40,767 nucleotides of DNA, taken from positions 1-40,767 of the forward strand of contig JAIFLT010000096.1 in NCBI GenBank assembly GCA_020048955.1, read 5' to 3'. Positions within the stretch are counted from its first letter, which is position 1. Each line of letters opens with the position of its first letter. The stretch comes from Flavobacterium sp. (GTDB taxonomy: Bacteria > Bacteroidota > Bacteroidia > Flavobacteriales > Flavobacteriaceae). Shown in pieces: positions 6,980 to 14,786 of the stretch. A model generated the notes under the pieces. It was not told the origin of the DNA and made no database searches. It worked only from the letters and a program-made list of their open reading frames with translations. A program made the translations under genes and the position numbers.

Positions 6980-8554
6980 TTAATTTTTCAATACCGCTTT
7001 CACCATTTTATCTTCTTTCAAAATAATCTGATAATATTGATTTTCTCCAAACAATTGACGTGCAAATTCTGCAGTGATGTAACGATTTACTACTGAGCTA
7101 CTTTTGTTCAAACTTATATCTAACCCTGCTTTAGAAAGGTATTTTTCAAACAAATTAATGTAGGTTTCATTATTTTGCATTTTAGCTTGAAACTTATTAA
7201 AATCATCTCCTTTAAAAGCAGTTCTATTTTGATCTAATTGTTCAAAAACAAAATGACCCACAATGCCTGTTTGAAGTATGTATTCTAAACTTTCTTGTCC
7301 GTGTTCTACTTCTAATGGCACAAAAATATCTGGAACAATGCCTCCACCACCATAAACAATTCTTCCTTTTTTGGTTTTAAATTTTAGGGAATCGGCAATT
7401 TTTATTTTGCCTTTTTCATACAATTCGCCACTTTCAAAACGCGTTTCCGATTCTTTATAATATTCCTCACTATGTCCTTTTTCATAAGGTTTTTGAATGC
7501 TTCTGCCACTTGGAGTATAATATCTTGCAATGGTCAATCGCACTGCCGAACCATCATCAAAACCCATTTCGCGTTGCACCAATCCTTTTCCAAACGAACG
7601 TCTTCCGTAAACCAAACCTCTATCGTTATCTTGAATTGCTCCTGCCAATATTTCACTTGCCGACGCTGAGTTTTCATCTATTAAAACAGCAACTTTTCCG
7701 GTTTCAAAATTACCTTTTTCTGTTGCAAACGTTTTATCAATACTTCCCTTTTTGTTTTTAGTGAAAACAATTAATTCTTTGTCTTTCAATAATTCGTCGG
7801 CTATTTCTACTGCCATTTCCATAAATCCGCCACCGTTTTCACGCAAATCAATTACAAGTGAATTGATACCACTTTTCTTTAATTTTAGTAAAGCTGTATG
7901 AAATTCATCGGCTGTAGTTTCTGCAAAACGATTGATTTTTATATAACCGGTAGTTTTATTTAATAGGATGGCAATATCAACACTTTTTATAGGTATGATA
8001 TCGCGTATGACCTTAATTTTGAGGTTTTTATTTTCAGATTTTCTGTAAATTGTCAAGGTAACTTCCGATTCTTTTTCGCCTTTTAATTTGCTGTAAAGCA
8101 CTTCATTTTTTAGTTTTTTTCCAAAAAGTTTGAAATTATTGGCATACAAAATTCTATCACCCGATTTGATTCCTGCCTTTTCTGCTGGACCGTTTTCTAT
8201 TGGTTTTATTACAGCAATAGTATCATTATAATTATAGAAATTAACGCCAATGCCAACAAAATCGCCTTTCATATTCTCAGCAACTGCGGTTTGCTCACTT
8301 GGAGGAACATAAACCGAATGTGGATCAAGATTAGCAAGAATGTTATTAACCGTTAAATCTACAATAGAATCGGTTTTTACATCATCAACATATTCATTAT
8401 CAATAAAGTTGATGAGTTTGTTGAGTTTTGTTTTATAATCGTTTTTAGACAAAGAAGGTTTTGCCACAGGATAATTAATCAAACCACCAATGACAATACC
8501 AAGCGCCACGCACGAGAAAAAAAGTAATGGTAGGTAGATTTTATTGATTTTCAT
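6980..8554 (-). CDS. S41 family C-terminal processing peptidase
   Basis: A 524-residue protease. It has a signal anchor (INKIYLPLLFFSCVALGIVIGG), then a PDZ domain (about 90-180, with GIGVNFYNYND and AGIKSGDRIL). The S41 catalytic domain shows the SASASE serine motif followed by the lysine in SFGKGLVQ, the Ser-Lys dyad of CtpA/Tsp proteases. It acts in the periplasm on C-termini of envelope proteins. The start at the ATG ending at 8554 gives the usual signal. A 67-bp tandem duplication (8489-8622) repeats the start region, so a second copy of the same ATG lies at 8620 but runs out of frame into a stop after 26 residues. Confidence 0.9.
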   Translation of the reverse strand: MKINKIYLPLLFFSCVALGIVIGGLINYPVAKPSLSKNDYKTKLNKLINFIDNEYVDDVKTDSIVDLTVNNILANLDPHSVYVPPSEQTAVAENMKGDFVGIGVNFYNYNDTIAVIKPIENGPAEKAGIKSGDRILYANNFKLFGKKLKNEVLYSKLKGEKESEVTLTIYRKSENKNLKIKVIRDIIPIKSVDIAILLNKTTGYIKINRFAETTADEFHTALLKLKKSGINSLVIDLRENGGGFMEMAVEIADELLKDKELIVFTKNKKGSIDKTFATEKGNFETGKVAVLIDENSASASEILAGAIQDNDRGLVYGRRSFGKGLVQREMGFDDGSAVRLTIARYYTPSGRSIQKPYEKGHSEEYYKESETRFESGELYEKGKIKIADSLKFKTKKGRIVYGGGGIVPDIFVPLEVEHGQESLEYILQTGIVGHFVFEQLDQNRTAFKGDDFNKFQAKMQNNETYINLFEKYLSKAGLDISLNKSSSVVNRYITAEFARQLFGENQYYQIILKEDKMVKAVLKN

Positions 8555-8622
8555 TAATGACAATACCAAGCGCCACGCACGAGAAAAAAAGTAATGGTAG
8601 GTAGATTTTATTGATTTTCATT
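8489..8622. repeat. Perfect 67-bp tandem duplication over the S41 start
   Basis: Positions 8489-8555 and 8556-8622 are identical head to tail. The unit holds the first 22 codons of the protease. Because 67 is not a multiple of three, the upstream copy encodes a 26-residue peptide whose stop overlaps the genuine start region. It is either a real duplication that created a leader peptide or an assembly artefact. Confidence 0.95.
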
Positions 8623-8680
8623 TGTGATTTTTGTCTTGATTTTTGTTTGAGTAGAACTATGAATTAATTTTATGATAACG

Positions 8681-9739
8681 TCAATTAGTAATCTTTATTC
8701 TATACTTTAATGCTAATCTATAATCAAATAATATTGAAACAAAATTAATAGTTTTATTGTTAATTACATAGTTAAAACTAATTACATCTCCATCTTTGGT
8801 AAAATCAAAATATTTTTGTTTTTTTAACGCTTCTTCGTTAAAAACTTCTTTTTTTTTGAATATTTTCCAAACGGAAGGATTTCTTTTAGAGTTTGAGTTT
8901 ATTTGAATTTTTTCAACATTATTGTTATACTTAATAATAAATTTTATTGTGTCTCCGACTTTTGCATTTAATACTCCTGTTTTGGGTGATAAGACATCGA
9001 TACTTGAAATAAGTGAGTTATCAATATAAGGATTATTTTTATAAAGAGTTTTATTGAAAATAGAATTTTTTATCCAAGTTGTATCTTTTGGATAATGATT
9101 TCTTGATAATTTATCTATTGGCGTCATCCAATAATATTCGTTAAATTTTTTGTAGAATTTTTTTAATTTTCCATTCTCATATTCTGAAACTCCACCTGAA
9201 GCCCAAGTTACATCAAAATAATAATAAACACCATCTATATCAACAACATTCCATGCGTGTTTTAGTTCACCCAATTTACCAATTTGAAATGCTTTTGTCT
9301 TTGTATATCCATTAATGTAGTAACAATTAATTCCTGCTATTTTGCACATTTTTTCAAACAGCATAGAGTAATCTCCACAAATACCTTTTTCCTTTTTTAA
9401 AGTTCTTATTATTTGTTTTTGTTCGTAATTAGTTATCTTTAAATCACATTGTTCTTTTGTTTTGCATTTGAATTTCTTGACTTTACCTTTTAAAAAAATT
9501 CTATTGTATTTTCGACAATCATACTTGATATTTTCAGTTATCCAAATAAAAATTGCTCTTGTTTTTTCAATTTTAGAATTATAATCTTTTGTTAATTCTA
9601 AAGTTAATTGAGTAATGTCATTCTTATATTTAATTTTTTTTGAGTTTTCATCTATTAATGCAAAATCAAGAGAACTTTTATTTTCTTGAGAAAAAGAAAA
9701 TAAAGTAATAAACATAAATATAATAAGGCTTTTACTCAT
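8681..9739 (-). CDS. Exported transglutaminase-fold protein
   Basis: A 352-residue protein with a signal peptide (SKSLIIFMFITLFSFSQ). Its transglutaminase-like core (about residues 40-175) has the Cys in KGICGDYSMLFE, the His in LKHAWNVV and the Asp in YYFDVTWASG, the papain-like triad. The C-terminal part (about 230-352) looks like a beta-rich domain. Bacterial members are proteases, amidases or crosslinkers in the envelope, and the substrate is unknown. Its stop is followed 126 bp later by the S41 start. It starts 9 bp after the deaminase stop, so it may be in the deaminase operon. Confidence 0.8.
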   Translation of the reverse strand: MSKSLIIFMFITLFSFSQENKSSLDFALIDENSKKIKYKNDITQLTLELTKDYNSKIEKTRAIFIWITENIKYDCRKYNRIFLKGKVKKFKCKTKEQCDLKITNYEQKQIIRTLKKEKGICGDYSMLFEKMCKIAGINCYYINGYTKTKAFQIGKLGELKHAWNVVDIDGVYYYFDVTWASGGVSEYENGKLKKFYKKFNEYYWMTPIDKLSRNHYPKDTTWIKNSIFNKTLYKNNPYIDNSLISSIDVLSPKTGVLNAKVGDTIKFIIKYNNNVEKIQINSNSKRNPSVWKIFKKKEVFNEEALKKQKYFDFTKDGDVISFNYVINNKTINFVSILFDYRLALKYRIKITN

Positions 9740-9748
9740 AAAAACAGA

Positions 9749-10243
9749 CTATTCCAACTCTTCAATTTGAGAAACTTCAATTCCTGCTTTTACTAGGAAA
9801 TCTATTCCTGAGGTATCGCGATAACCATTTTGATAAACCACTCGTTTTATTCCTGATTGGTGTATTAATTTGCTGCATTCTTTGCAGGGTGAAAGTGTGA
9901 TGTATAACGTTGCGTTATCGCAGGATTGTGTTGAACGTGCTACTTTTAAAATAGCATTTGCCTCTGTGTATAACGTTGCGTTATCGCAGGATTGTGTTGA
10001 ACGTGCTACTTTTAAAATAGCATTTGCCTCTGCATGAAGTACATACCACTGGGTTAGTCCTTCGTCATCTTCGCAACAGTTTTCAAATCCTGATGGTGTT
10101 CCGTTGTAGCCATCAGAAATTATCATTCGGTCACGAACAATTATGGCGCCTACTTGCTTGCGTTTGCAATAAGAAAGTTTGCTCCATTCGGCAGCAATTC
10201 TTAGGTAAGCTTTATCGTATTTGTTTTGTTTTTTGTCTTTCAT
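9749..10243 (-). CDS. Deoxycytidylate (dCMP) deaminase with a 22-residue internal duplication
   Basis: A zinc deaminase that converts dCMP to dUMP for dTMP synthesis. It carries the catalytic HAE motif (His70, Glu72) and the zinc PCKEC motif (Cys120 and Cys123). The family is about 140 residues and this protein is 164. The excess is exactly one repeat of EANAILKVARSTQSCDNATLYT (residues 72-93, then 94-114 plus one changed residue), encoded by a perfect 66-bp duplication between the HAE and PCxxC motifs. The extra segment would push the two zinc-binding elements apart, so activity is doubtful unless the duplication is an assembly error. Palindromic elements lie directly before its start. Confidence 0.88.
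   Translation of the reverse strand: MKDKKQNKYDKAYLRIAAEWSKLSYCKRKQVGAIIVRDRMIISDGYNGTPSGFENCCEDDEGLTQWYVLHAEANAILKVARSTQSCDNATLYTEANAILKVARSTQSCDNATLYITLSPCKECSKLIHQSGIKRVVYQNGYRDTSGIDFLVKAGIEVSQIEELE
9901..10032. repeat. Perfect 66-bp tandem duplication inside the dCMP deaminase
   Basis: Positions 9901-9966 and 9967-10032 are identical head to tail. The length is a multiple of three, so the frame is kept and 22 residues are added. It resembles the 67-bp and 83-bp duplications elsewhere in the window. Confidence 0.95.
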
Positions 10244-10268
10244 ATGTAAATATTATTTGTTTTTTGGT

Positions 10269-10334
10269 GCATATGTATCGCTATTTTCATTGGTGTTTGC
10301 ATGCGCAAACTGGTGTTTATGGCGATTTCATATG
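10269..10334. repeat. Dispersed palindromic element, copy C
   Basis: It starts GCATATGTATCGC and ends GGCGATTTCATATG, with the inner hairpin GTTTGC-ATGC-GCAAAC. It lies 26 bp before the deaminase start codon (minus strand). The 10244-10701 spacer (458 bases) holds no convincing gene and consists mostly of this and neighbouring repeats. Confidence 0.7.
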
Positions 10335-10358
10335 TTTAAATTTTATTTTTCAGCGGTA

Positions 10359-10475
10359 ACATATGGTATCGCCTTTTTAATCATAGGAGTTTATCTCACA
10401 ATTGTTTTTGTTTTTCATCGGAGTTCGATGATTTTCAATTGCATTCGCAAACTGGTGTTTATGGCGATTTCATAT
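10359..10475. repeat. Dispersed palindromic element, copy B (with an inner insertion)
   Basis: Same ends as copy A (ATATGGTATCGCC and GGCGATTTCATAT), but with about 50 extra inner bases that form their own nested hairpin (CATCG-GAGTT-CGATG inside CAATTG arms). It adjoins copy C through a short spacer. The sequence of that spacer (AGCGGT and a T-rich stretch) is also found beside copy A, so the repeated unit extends beyond the palindrome. Confidence 0.7.
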
Positions 10476-10477
10476 TC

Positions 10478-10498
10478 ATGCTGAACTTGTTTCAGTAT
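10478..10498. repeat. CTGAA-CTTGT-TTCAG hairpin
   Basis: A short inverted repeat (ATGCTGAAC then GTTTCAGTAT) sits next to palindromic element B. It resembles a small palindrome that I recall as scattered in many Bacteroidota intergenic regions. The function is unknown. Confidence 0.45.
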
Positions 10499-10578
10499 CG
10501 CTTCATTATTTATTTAAGGCTCGAAGGCACAAAGTTTTTTTTTATTTATTTCTGAACTCTCTTCAAATGGTTTATCAT

Positions 10579-10650
10579 TTAGCCCTGATTGAAGTGGAAA
10601 TCCTTTTCTTTTTTTAAGAAAAGATTGCAACGAAAAGCAGGAAAATGGTT
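10579..10650. repeat. AGCCCTGATTGAAGTGG-type intergenic repeat
   Basis: AGCCCTGATTGAAGTGGAAA, then a CCTTTTCTT/AAGAAAAG hairpin, then CGAAAAGCAGGAAAATGG. I recall sequences of this pattern as abundant intergenic elements in Flavobacterium genomes. The 5' GCCCTG and 3' GCAGG can pair around the inner hairpin. It lies after the HupE-like gene stop (10702, minus strand), as expected for a 3'-end or terminator element. Confidence 0.5.
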
Positions 10651-10701
10651 TACAAATATAACTACTGATTCGCTCCTTCCATCGTCAAGCAATAGATTTT
10701 T

Positions 10702-11295
10702 TTATCGTTTCCAAATTGGGCTTTCGATGATTAACGGAATGACTACGCCAATAACGAATGCTGACAGGGTTAAGGTAAAATCGCGTTTGCTGAAATGGAA
10801 TAGGGTTTGAACGATGAATGAGAAAATTAAAACTACTAAAACCACTATAATTTGTGCAGCTTCGATTCCGAATGCGAATTCTAGCAAGGGTGCTAGTTTG
10901 TCGGTTGGTTTTCCGGGAAGAATTGCTTTAAAATAGTTTGAAAATCCTAATCCGTGAATGACTCCAAAAAATAGGGTTACGGCTCCTACAAAGGTTATAC
11001 TTTCTTTTTTTGAGGATTTACTGGCGGTAAAAAGGTTGAAAAATGCCGTTGTGAGAATGGTTATTGGAATAAGAAATTCAACAATATTGGCTTGAACGGT
11101 GATCATATTAAAAACGGAAAGTAGCAAGGCTAGCGTGTGTCCGATGGTAAAAATGGTAACCAACAATAGTATTCTTTTCCAATCCTTGAAAGCATAAGGA
11201 ACGGTTAGCGCGATTAGAAATAAAACATGATCGTAGCCGTTGAGGTCTAAAACATGGTTGAGACCAATTTTGAAATAAATCCAAAAATCTGACAT
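10702..11295 (-). CDS. HupE/UreJ family membrane protein
   Basis: A 197-residue protein with about six or seven transmembrane helices. It carries the family marks GYDHVLFLIAL early on, FTIGHTLALLLS in the middle and FGVIHGLGFSNYF later, each with a histidine that can bind metal. HupE and UreJ are nickel permeases or hydrogenase/urease accessory proteins. No hydrogenase or urease genes are nearby, so the substrate here is open. The ATG ending at 11295 starts the natural helix. An ATG six codons upstream (11313) is an alternative. Confidence 0.85.
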   Translation of the reverse strand: MSDFWIYFKIGLNHVLDLNGYDHVLFLIALTVPYAFKDWKRILLLVTIFTIGHTLALLLSVFNMITVQANIVEFLIPITILTTAFFNLFTASKSSKKESITFVGAVTLFFGVIHGLGFSNYFKAILPGKPTDKLAPLLEFAFGIEAAQIIVVLVVLIFSFIVQTLFHFSKRDFTLTLSAFVIGVVIPLIIESPIWKR

Positions 11296-11410
11296 AGTTG
11301 GTGTTTTTTGCAATTTTTAGAAATGTAAACTTACAATTTATTTTTAATTTGACAGAAAAGATAATCTTAAATTCGATGAAAAACATTTTCGGATTTTGAG
11401 GAAATTGAAT

Positions 11411-11418
11411 TATATTTG
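11411..11418 (+). promoter_or_regulatory. TAnnTTTG box before the TerB-like gene
   Basis: TATATTTG lies 22 bp before the ATG at 11441. It falls inside the longer open frame that begins at 11396, which argues that 11441 is the true start. Confidence 0.55.
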
Positions 11419-11440
11419 CATCACAAAAACTACTATAATT

Positions 11441-11872
11441 ATGTCATTTTCAGATTTATTTGATAGCGAATTTAAAACGAGAAATAAAGGTCATTTTTCG
11501 GCTATAGTTCGTGTTGCCACTTCTGACGGAGATTTGAGCAAAGAAGAAAAAGAATTTTTAGATAAACTTGCTGTAAGATTAGAAATTTCGGCAGCAGAAT
11601 ATGAAGAAATTCTTGAAAATCCATTGAAATATCCAATCAATCCGCCTTATTCTTATGCGCACCGATTGGAGCGTTTGTATGATTTATCAAGAATGGTTTA
11701 TGCCGACCACATTCTTGGACCTAAACAAAAAGAAATTTTAACTCGTTTTGCTTTGGCATTAGGGTTTACTCCAGGAAATGTAAATTACATAGTTGACAAG
11801 GCTCTGTCTTTATTAGTGATGGGTGTTGATTTAGACACGTTCACTTTTGAAATGACGCACATGAATAAGTAA
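11441..11872 (+). CDS. TerB-like (tellurite resistance fold) protein
   Basis: A 143-residue, mostly helical protein with the TerB pattern: VRVATSDGDLSKEEKEFL in the first helix pair, then a second acidic helical half (SRMVYADHILGPKQKEILTRFALALGF). TerB-fold proteins bind metal or partner proteins at the membrane, and most stand-alone members have unknown roles. No other ter genes are present, so a tellurite function is not supported. The start at 11441 is chosen because the promoter box lies just before it. Confidence 0.75.
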   Translation: MSFSDLFDSEFKTRNKGHFSAIVRVATSDGDLSKEEKEFLDKLAVRLEISAAEYEEILENPLKYPINPPYSYAHRLERLYDLSRMVYADHILGPKQKEILTRFALALGFTPGNVNYIVDKALSLLVMGVDLDTFTFEMTHMNK

Positions 11873-11892
11873 TACCGATTATGTATTCAATA

Positions 11893-11925
11893 TAGTCCAA
11901 TAATCCCGAAGCTTCGGGAGGACTA
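11893..11925. repeat. Strong nested hairpin after the TerB-like gene
   Basis: The perfect palindrome CCCGAAGCTTCGGG (11905-11918) is enclosed by TAGTCC and GGACTA arms. It is the most G+C-rich structure in this spacer. It may be a terminator or part of a larger mobile palindrome together with 11945-11990. Confidence 0.6.
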
Positions 11926-11944
11926 TTTTCATACTATATCGGCA

Positions 11945-11990
11945 TTATACCATAAACTTTTGGACTATTTTATAAATATTATTGGTATAA
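11945..11990. repeat. 46-bp repeat with TTATACCA/TGGTATAA ends, copy 1
   Basis: The ends are 8-bp inverted repeats. The whole 46 bp recurs at 30927-30972 with one mismatch, about 19 kb away. It is too short to encode anything and resembles a miniature palindromic mobile element. Confidence 0.8.
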
Positions 11991-12014
11991 TACCGATGAT
12001 GTTTTTCAAAAAAA

Positions 12015-12052
12015 AAAAGAGGCTGTATAAAACTTTTTAGGCAGCCTCTTTT
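12015..12052. terminator. Bidirectional terminator between the TerB-like gene and fbp
   Basis: An 11-bp perfect stem AAAAGAGGCTG/CAGCCTCTTTT, with A-run and T-run on either side, lies between two convergent genes. It can serve both. Confidence 0.85.
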
Positions 12053-12089
12053 AATTTAGATTTTAGTTACTTATTCTAACGCAGTTTTT

Positions 12090-13100
12090 TTAAATTGTAG
12101 ACGCTTTCATAAACTCTTCGGCTTTGGTTACCATGTTATAACTTCCGCAGAAAAAAGGAACGCGCTGGTGCAATTCTGTAGGTTGAATTTCCATAATTCT
12201 TCTGTAACCATCAATTGCTTTTCCGCCAGCTTGCTCTGTAATAAATGCCATTGGATTACACTCATACAATAATCTAAGTTTTCCATTAGGCGCTTTAGAG
12301 CTAGTTGGATAAATATAGATGCCACCTTTTATCATATTTCGGTGCATGTCTGAAACTAGACTCCCAATATACCTTGAAGTATAAGGTCTGTCGCCTTCTT
12401 CTAGCTGACAATATTTGATATAATCTTTTACTCCTTGCGGAAAATGAACATAATTACCTTCGTTGATAGAATAAATGGTTCCGTCTTTTGCATATTGCAT
12501 GTTTGGATGTGATAGGTAAAAAGTTCCGATGGCAGGATTTAAAGTAAAGCCATTTACGCCGTGCCCAGTGGTATAAACCAACATGGTTGAAGTTCCATAA
12601 ATTACGTATCCAGCAGCTACTTGTTGCGTTCCTGGTTGCAGAAAATCTTCGCTAGTTACTGGAGTTCCCACAGGTGTTTTTCTTCTAAAAACAGAAAAAA
12701 TTGTTCCTACAGAAACATTAACATCAATATTAGAAGAACCATCTAAAGGATCCATTAAAACAACATATTTATTGCTATGAGAATTATCTGAACCTGCAAC
12801 AGTAATATAATCATCATTTTCTTCAGAGGCAATTCCGCACACAATTTCTCGATTGATTAAGGTTTGAATAAAAACTTCATTGGCATACACATCTAATTTT
12901 TGTTGGTCTTCACCTTGAACGTTTTGTTCGCCTGCTGCTCCAACAATATCAACCAATCCAGCTTTATTTACTTTGTAGTTAACCACTTTAGCTGCCAGTC
13001 GAATGGAGTTTATAATTCTTGATAATTCACCTGATGAATATTGAAATGCATTCTGATTTTCAATGATAAATTCTCCTAAAGTTTTGTTGCGTTCTTCCAT
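12090..13100 (-). CDS. fbp: Fructose-1,6-bisphosphatase class I
   Basis: A 336-residue enzyme of gluconeogenesis that hydrolyses fructose 1,6-bisphosphate to fructose 6-phosphate. The metal and catalytic motif [11 protein letters not shown] (Asp117, Asp120) is intact. So are the upstream ASEEND segment and the substrate-binding residues in [14 protein letters not shown], and the C-terminal [15 protein letters not shown] is typical. The start at the ATG ending at 13100 gives the family N-terminus. A GATATTTG promoter-like box at about 13125-13132 lies inside the longer open frame, against an upstream start at 13154. It is divergent from the M48 protease gene. Confidence 0.96.
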   Translation of the reverse strand: MEERNKTLGEFIIENQNAFQYSSGELSRIINSIRLAAKVVNYKVNKAGLVDIVGAAGEQNVQGEDQQKLDVYANEVFIQTLINREIVCGIASEENDDYITVAGSDNSHSNKYVVLMDPLDGSSNIDVNVSVGTIFSVFRRKTPVGTPVTSEDFLQPGTQQVAAGYVIYGTSTMLVYTTGHGVNGFTLNPAIGTFYLSHPNMQYAKDGTIYSINEGNYVHFPQGVKDYIKYCQLEEGDRPYTSRYIGSLVSDMHRNMIKGGIYIYPTSSKAPNGKLRLLYECNPMAFITEQAGGKAIDGYRRIMEIQPTELHQRVPFFCGSYNMVTKAEEFMKASTI

Positions 13101-13200
13101 TACGAAATCGTTGTAGTTAATTGTGCAAATATCGTTTTTTTTATTAAATTTCAAATCATTTAAACAAATTAATACTACTAATTTATTAGCAAACTTTTTT

Positions 13201-13208
13201 TATCTTTG
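13201..13208 (+). promoter_or_regulatory. TAnnTTTG box before the M48 protease gene
   Basis: TATCTTTG lies 28 bp before the ATG at 13237, which also begins the signal peptide. Confidence 0.5.
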
Positions 13209-13236
13209 CTCTTTAATTTTTTTAAATCATAATATA

Positions 13237-14097
13237 ATGAAAATCAAATCATTTTTAGCAATTGCTTTAGTAGTTATTTTAACTATTGCTGAGGCAAATG
13301 CTCAAATTAACTTGGGAGATAAAGCGCTTGGTGCCTTACAAAATGGTGTTGCAAGTTTTACATTTTCTAATGAAGATGCTGCAAAACTATCTAAAGAAGC
13401 CGTTAGAAAAATGGATTCAACTAATGTTGTTGCCGGACCAAAAGATGGCTATACTTTGAGATTAAAAAGAGTTTTTGGAAAACATGCCAACGAAAACGGA
13501 TTGGTATTAAACTACAAAGTATATTTAGCAAAAGATGTAAACGCCTTTGCAACTGCCGATGGAAGTGTTCGTGTTTATTCAGGTTTGATGGATATTATGG
13601 ACGACAACCAATTGCTTGCCGTTATTGGTCACGAAATTGGTCACGTTGCCAATGAAGACACTAAAGACGCCATGAAAGCTGCGTTACGAAAAGCTGCTTT
13701 AATTGATGCTGTTTCATCTCAATCTGATAAAGTTGCCAAACTAACAGACAGTCAATTAGGTCAAATTGGAAATGCAATGATAGACAGTAAGCATAGTAGA
13801 AAGCAAGAATCGGAAGCAGATACATTTTCTTATGATTTTATGAAAAAACATGGGTATGATGTAAACGCTGTGGAATCTGCATTTAGTTTATTAGCTGCTC
13901 AAAATGGTGGTGCATCTGCCGATTTTATATCGAGAATGATGAGTTCTCATCCAGACCCAAAAGACAGAGCAGAAACAGCTAAGGCGAGAGCTCAAAAAGA
14001 GGGTTTGTATAAAGCTTATGTTCAAAAACCTATTAGCAATAAAGTAGTTACAGCAAAAACAACCACGAAGAAAAAAGTAGTAAAAAAGAAAAAATAG
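13237..14097 (+). CDS. M48 family metalloprotease, exported
   Basis: A 286-residue protein. The signal peptide (KIKSFLAIALVVILTIAEANA) is followed by an M48 (HtpX/Oma1/BepA-like) peptidase domain. The zinc motif is HEIGH (His132, Glu133, His136), and the third ligand is the Glu in RKQESEADTFSYDF. It ends in a basic TTKKKVVKKKK tail. Family members degrade or refold damaged envelope proteins. The start at 13237 is favoured over 13123, which lies in the promoter region and would mask the signal. Confidence 0.9.
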   Translation: MKIKSFLAIALVVILTIAEANAQINLGDKALGALQNGVASFTFSNEDAAKLSKEAVRKMDSTNVVAGPKDGYTLRLKRVFGKHANENGLVLNYKVYLAKDVNAFATADGSVRVYSGLMDIMDDNQLLAVIGHEIGHVANEDTKDAMKAALRKAALIDAVSSQSDKVAKLTDSQLGQIGNAMIDSKHSRKQESEADTFSYDFMKKHGYDVNAVESAFSLLAAQNGGASADFISRMMSSHPDPKDRAETAKARAQKEGLYKAYVQKPISNKVVTAKTTTKKKVVKKKK

Positions 14098-14114
14098 CAT
14101 TTTTAGATACATTT

Positions 14115-14156
14115 CAAATTCCAAATTCTACTATTGCAGTTAGAATTTGGAATTTG
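14115..14156. repeat. AAATTCC/GGAATTT intergenic palindrome, copy 2
   Basis: A perfect 16-bp stem (CAAATTCCAAATTCTA and its complement) with a 10-nt loop, just after the M48 gene stop. Its right arm runs into the TATTTTTG box at 14157-14164 that serves the next gene. It probably ends the M48 transcript. Confidence 0.8.
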
Positions 14157-14182
14157 TATTTTTGGGCAATACAATTTTTACC

Positions 14183-14695
14183 ATGATTATAAGAAAAGGA
14201 GTTCCTGCCGATATGCCATCGGTTTTAGAATTGATAAAAGAGCTGGCAATTTTTGAAAAAGAACCCGATGCCGTTGTAATTGCTGTTGACGATTTAATTC
14301 GCGATGGTTTTGCAGAAAACCCTTTGTTTCATACATTTGTAGCAGAAGTTGATCAAGACCCGAGCGATAGCCAACAAGCCAAGCAAATTATTGGAATTGC
14401 ACTTTATTATTACCGATATTCTACTTGGAAAGGCAAAACAATTCATTTAGAAGATTTAATAGTAAAAGAAGAAAAACGAGGAACCGGAGCAGGATTTGCA
14501 CTTTATAGCGAAATCATTGCCCAAGCAAAACGCGACAATGTGAGAAGAATAGAATGGAATGTTCTCGATTGGAATACACCTGCCATTGAATTTTACAAAA
14601 AAAGTGGCGCAAAAATTCTTGACGATTGGCGCGTGGTTCAAATGGATGAAATAGCTATTTCAAATTTTTTAATGAATTTGAAAAGCAAAAAATAA
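14183..14695 (+). CDS. GNAT family N-acetyltransferase, diamine-acetyltransferase-like
   Basis: A 170-residue GNAT protein. The acetyl-CoA loop is VKEEKRGTGAGFALYSEI. The following RIEWNVLDWNTPAIEFYKKSGAK matches spermidine/spermine N-acetyltransferase-like enzymes, with the catalytic-type tyrosine and the W-N-x-x-A-I-x-F-Y motif. The substrate is probably a polyamine or a thialysine-like amine, but this is inferred. The start at 14183 is chosen because a TATTTTTG box at 14157-14164 precedes it. An ATG at 14147 lies inside the upstream hairpin. Confidence 0.85.
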   Translation: MIIRKGVPADMPSVLELIKELAIFEKEPDAVVIAVDDLIRDGFAENPLFHTFVAEVDQDPSDSQQAKQIIGIALYYYRYSTWKGKTIHLEDLIVKEEKRGTGAGFALYSEIIAQAKRDNVRRIEWNVLDWNTPAIEFYKKSGAKILDDWRVVQMDEIAISNFLMNLKSKK

Positions 14696-14701
14696 AATAA
14701 A

Positions 14702-14765
14702 AATCAAATTCCAAATCCCAAATCTCAGACGGTTTTGCATCAAAATTGGAATTTGGAATTTGATT
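14702..14765. repeat. AAATTCC/GGAATTT intergenic palindrome, copy 3
   Basis: 20-bp arms with one mismatch (AATCAAATTCCAAATCCCAA against TTGGAATTTGGAATTTGATT) and a 24-nt loop, between the GNAT gene and the aspartate kinase gene. It is the same family as 5591-5653 and 14115-14156. Confidence 0.8.
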
Positions 14766-14786
14766 AACTTTGGAATTTAATTAATT

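Noticed and set aside
9901..10032. CRISPR-like direct repeat
   Set aside because: Only two contiguous copies with no spacer, inside a coding sequence; a tandem duplication.
10024..10484. Overlapping plus-strand reading frames of 87-111 codons
   Set aside because: They run through the antisense of the deaminase and the palindromic repeats, with no domain pattern and unusual composition.
13101..13154. 18-residue extension of fructose-1,6-bisphosphatase
   Set aside because: A promoter-like box lies within it and family members start at the internal ATG.
13123..13236. N-terminal extension of the M48 protease
   Set aside because: It covers the divergent promoter region, and the internal ATG starts a clean signal peptide.
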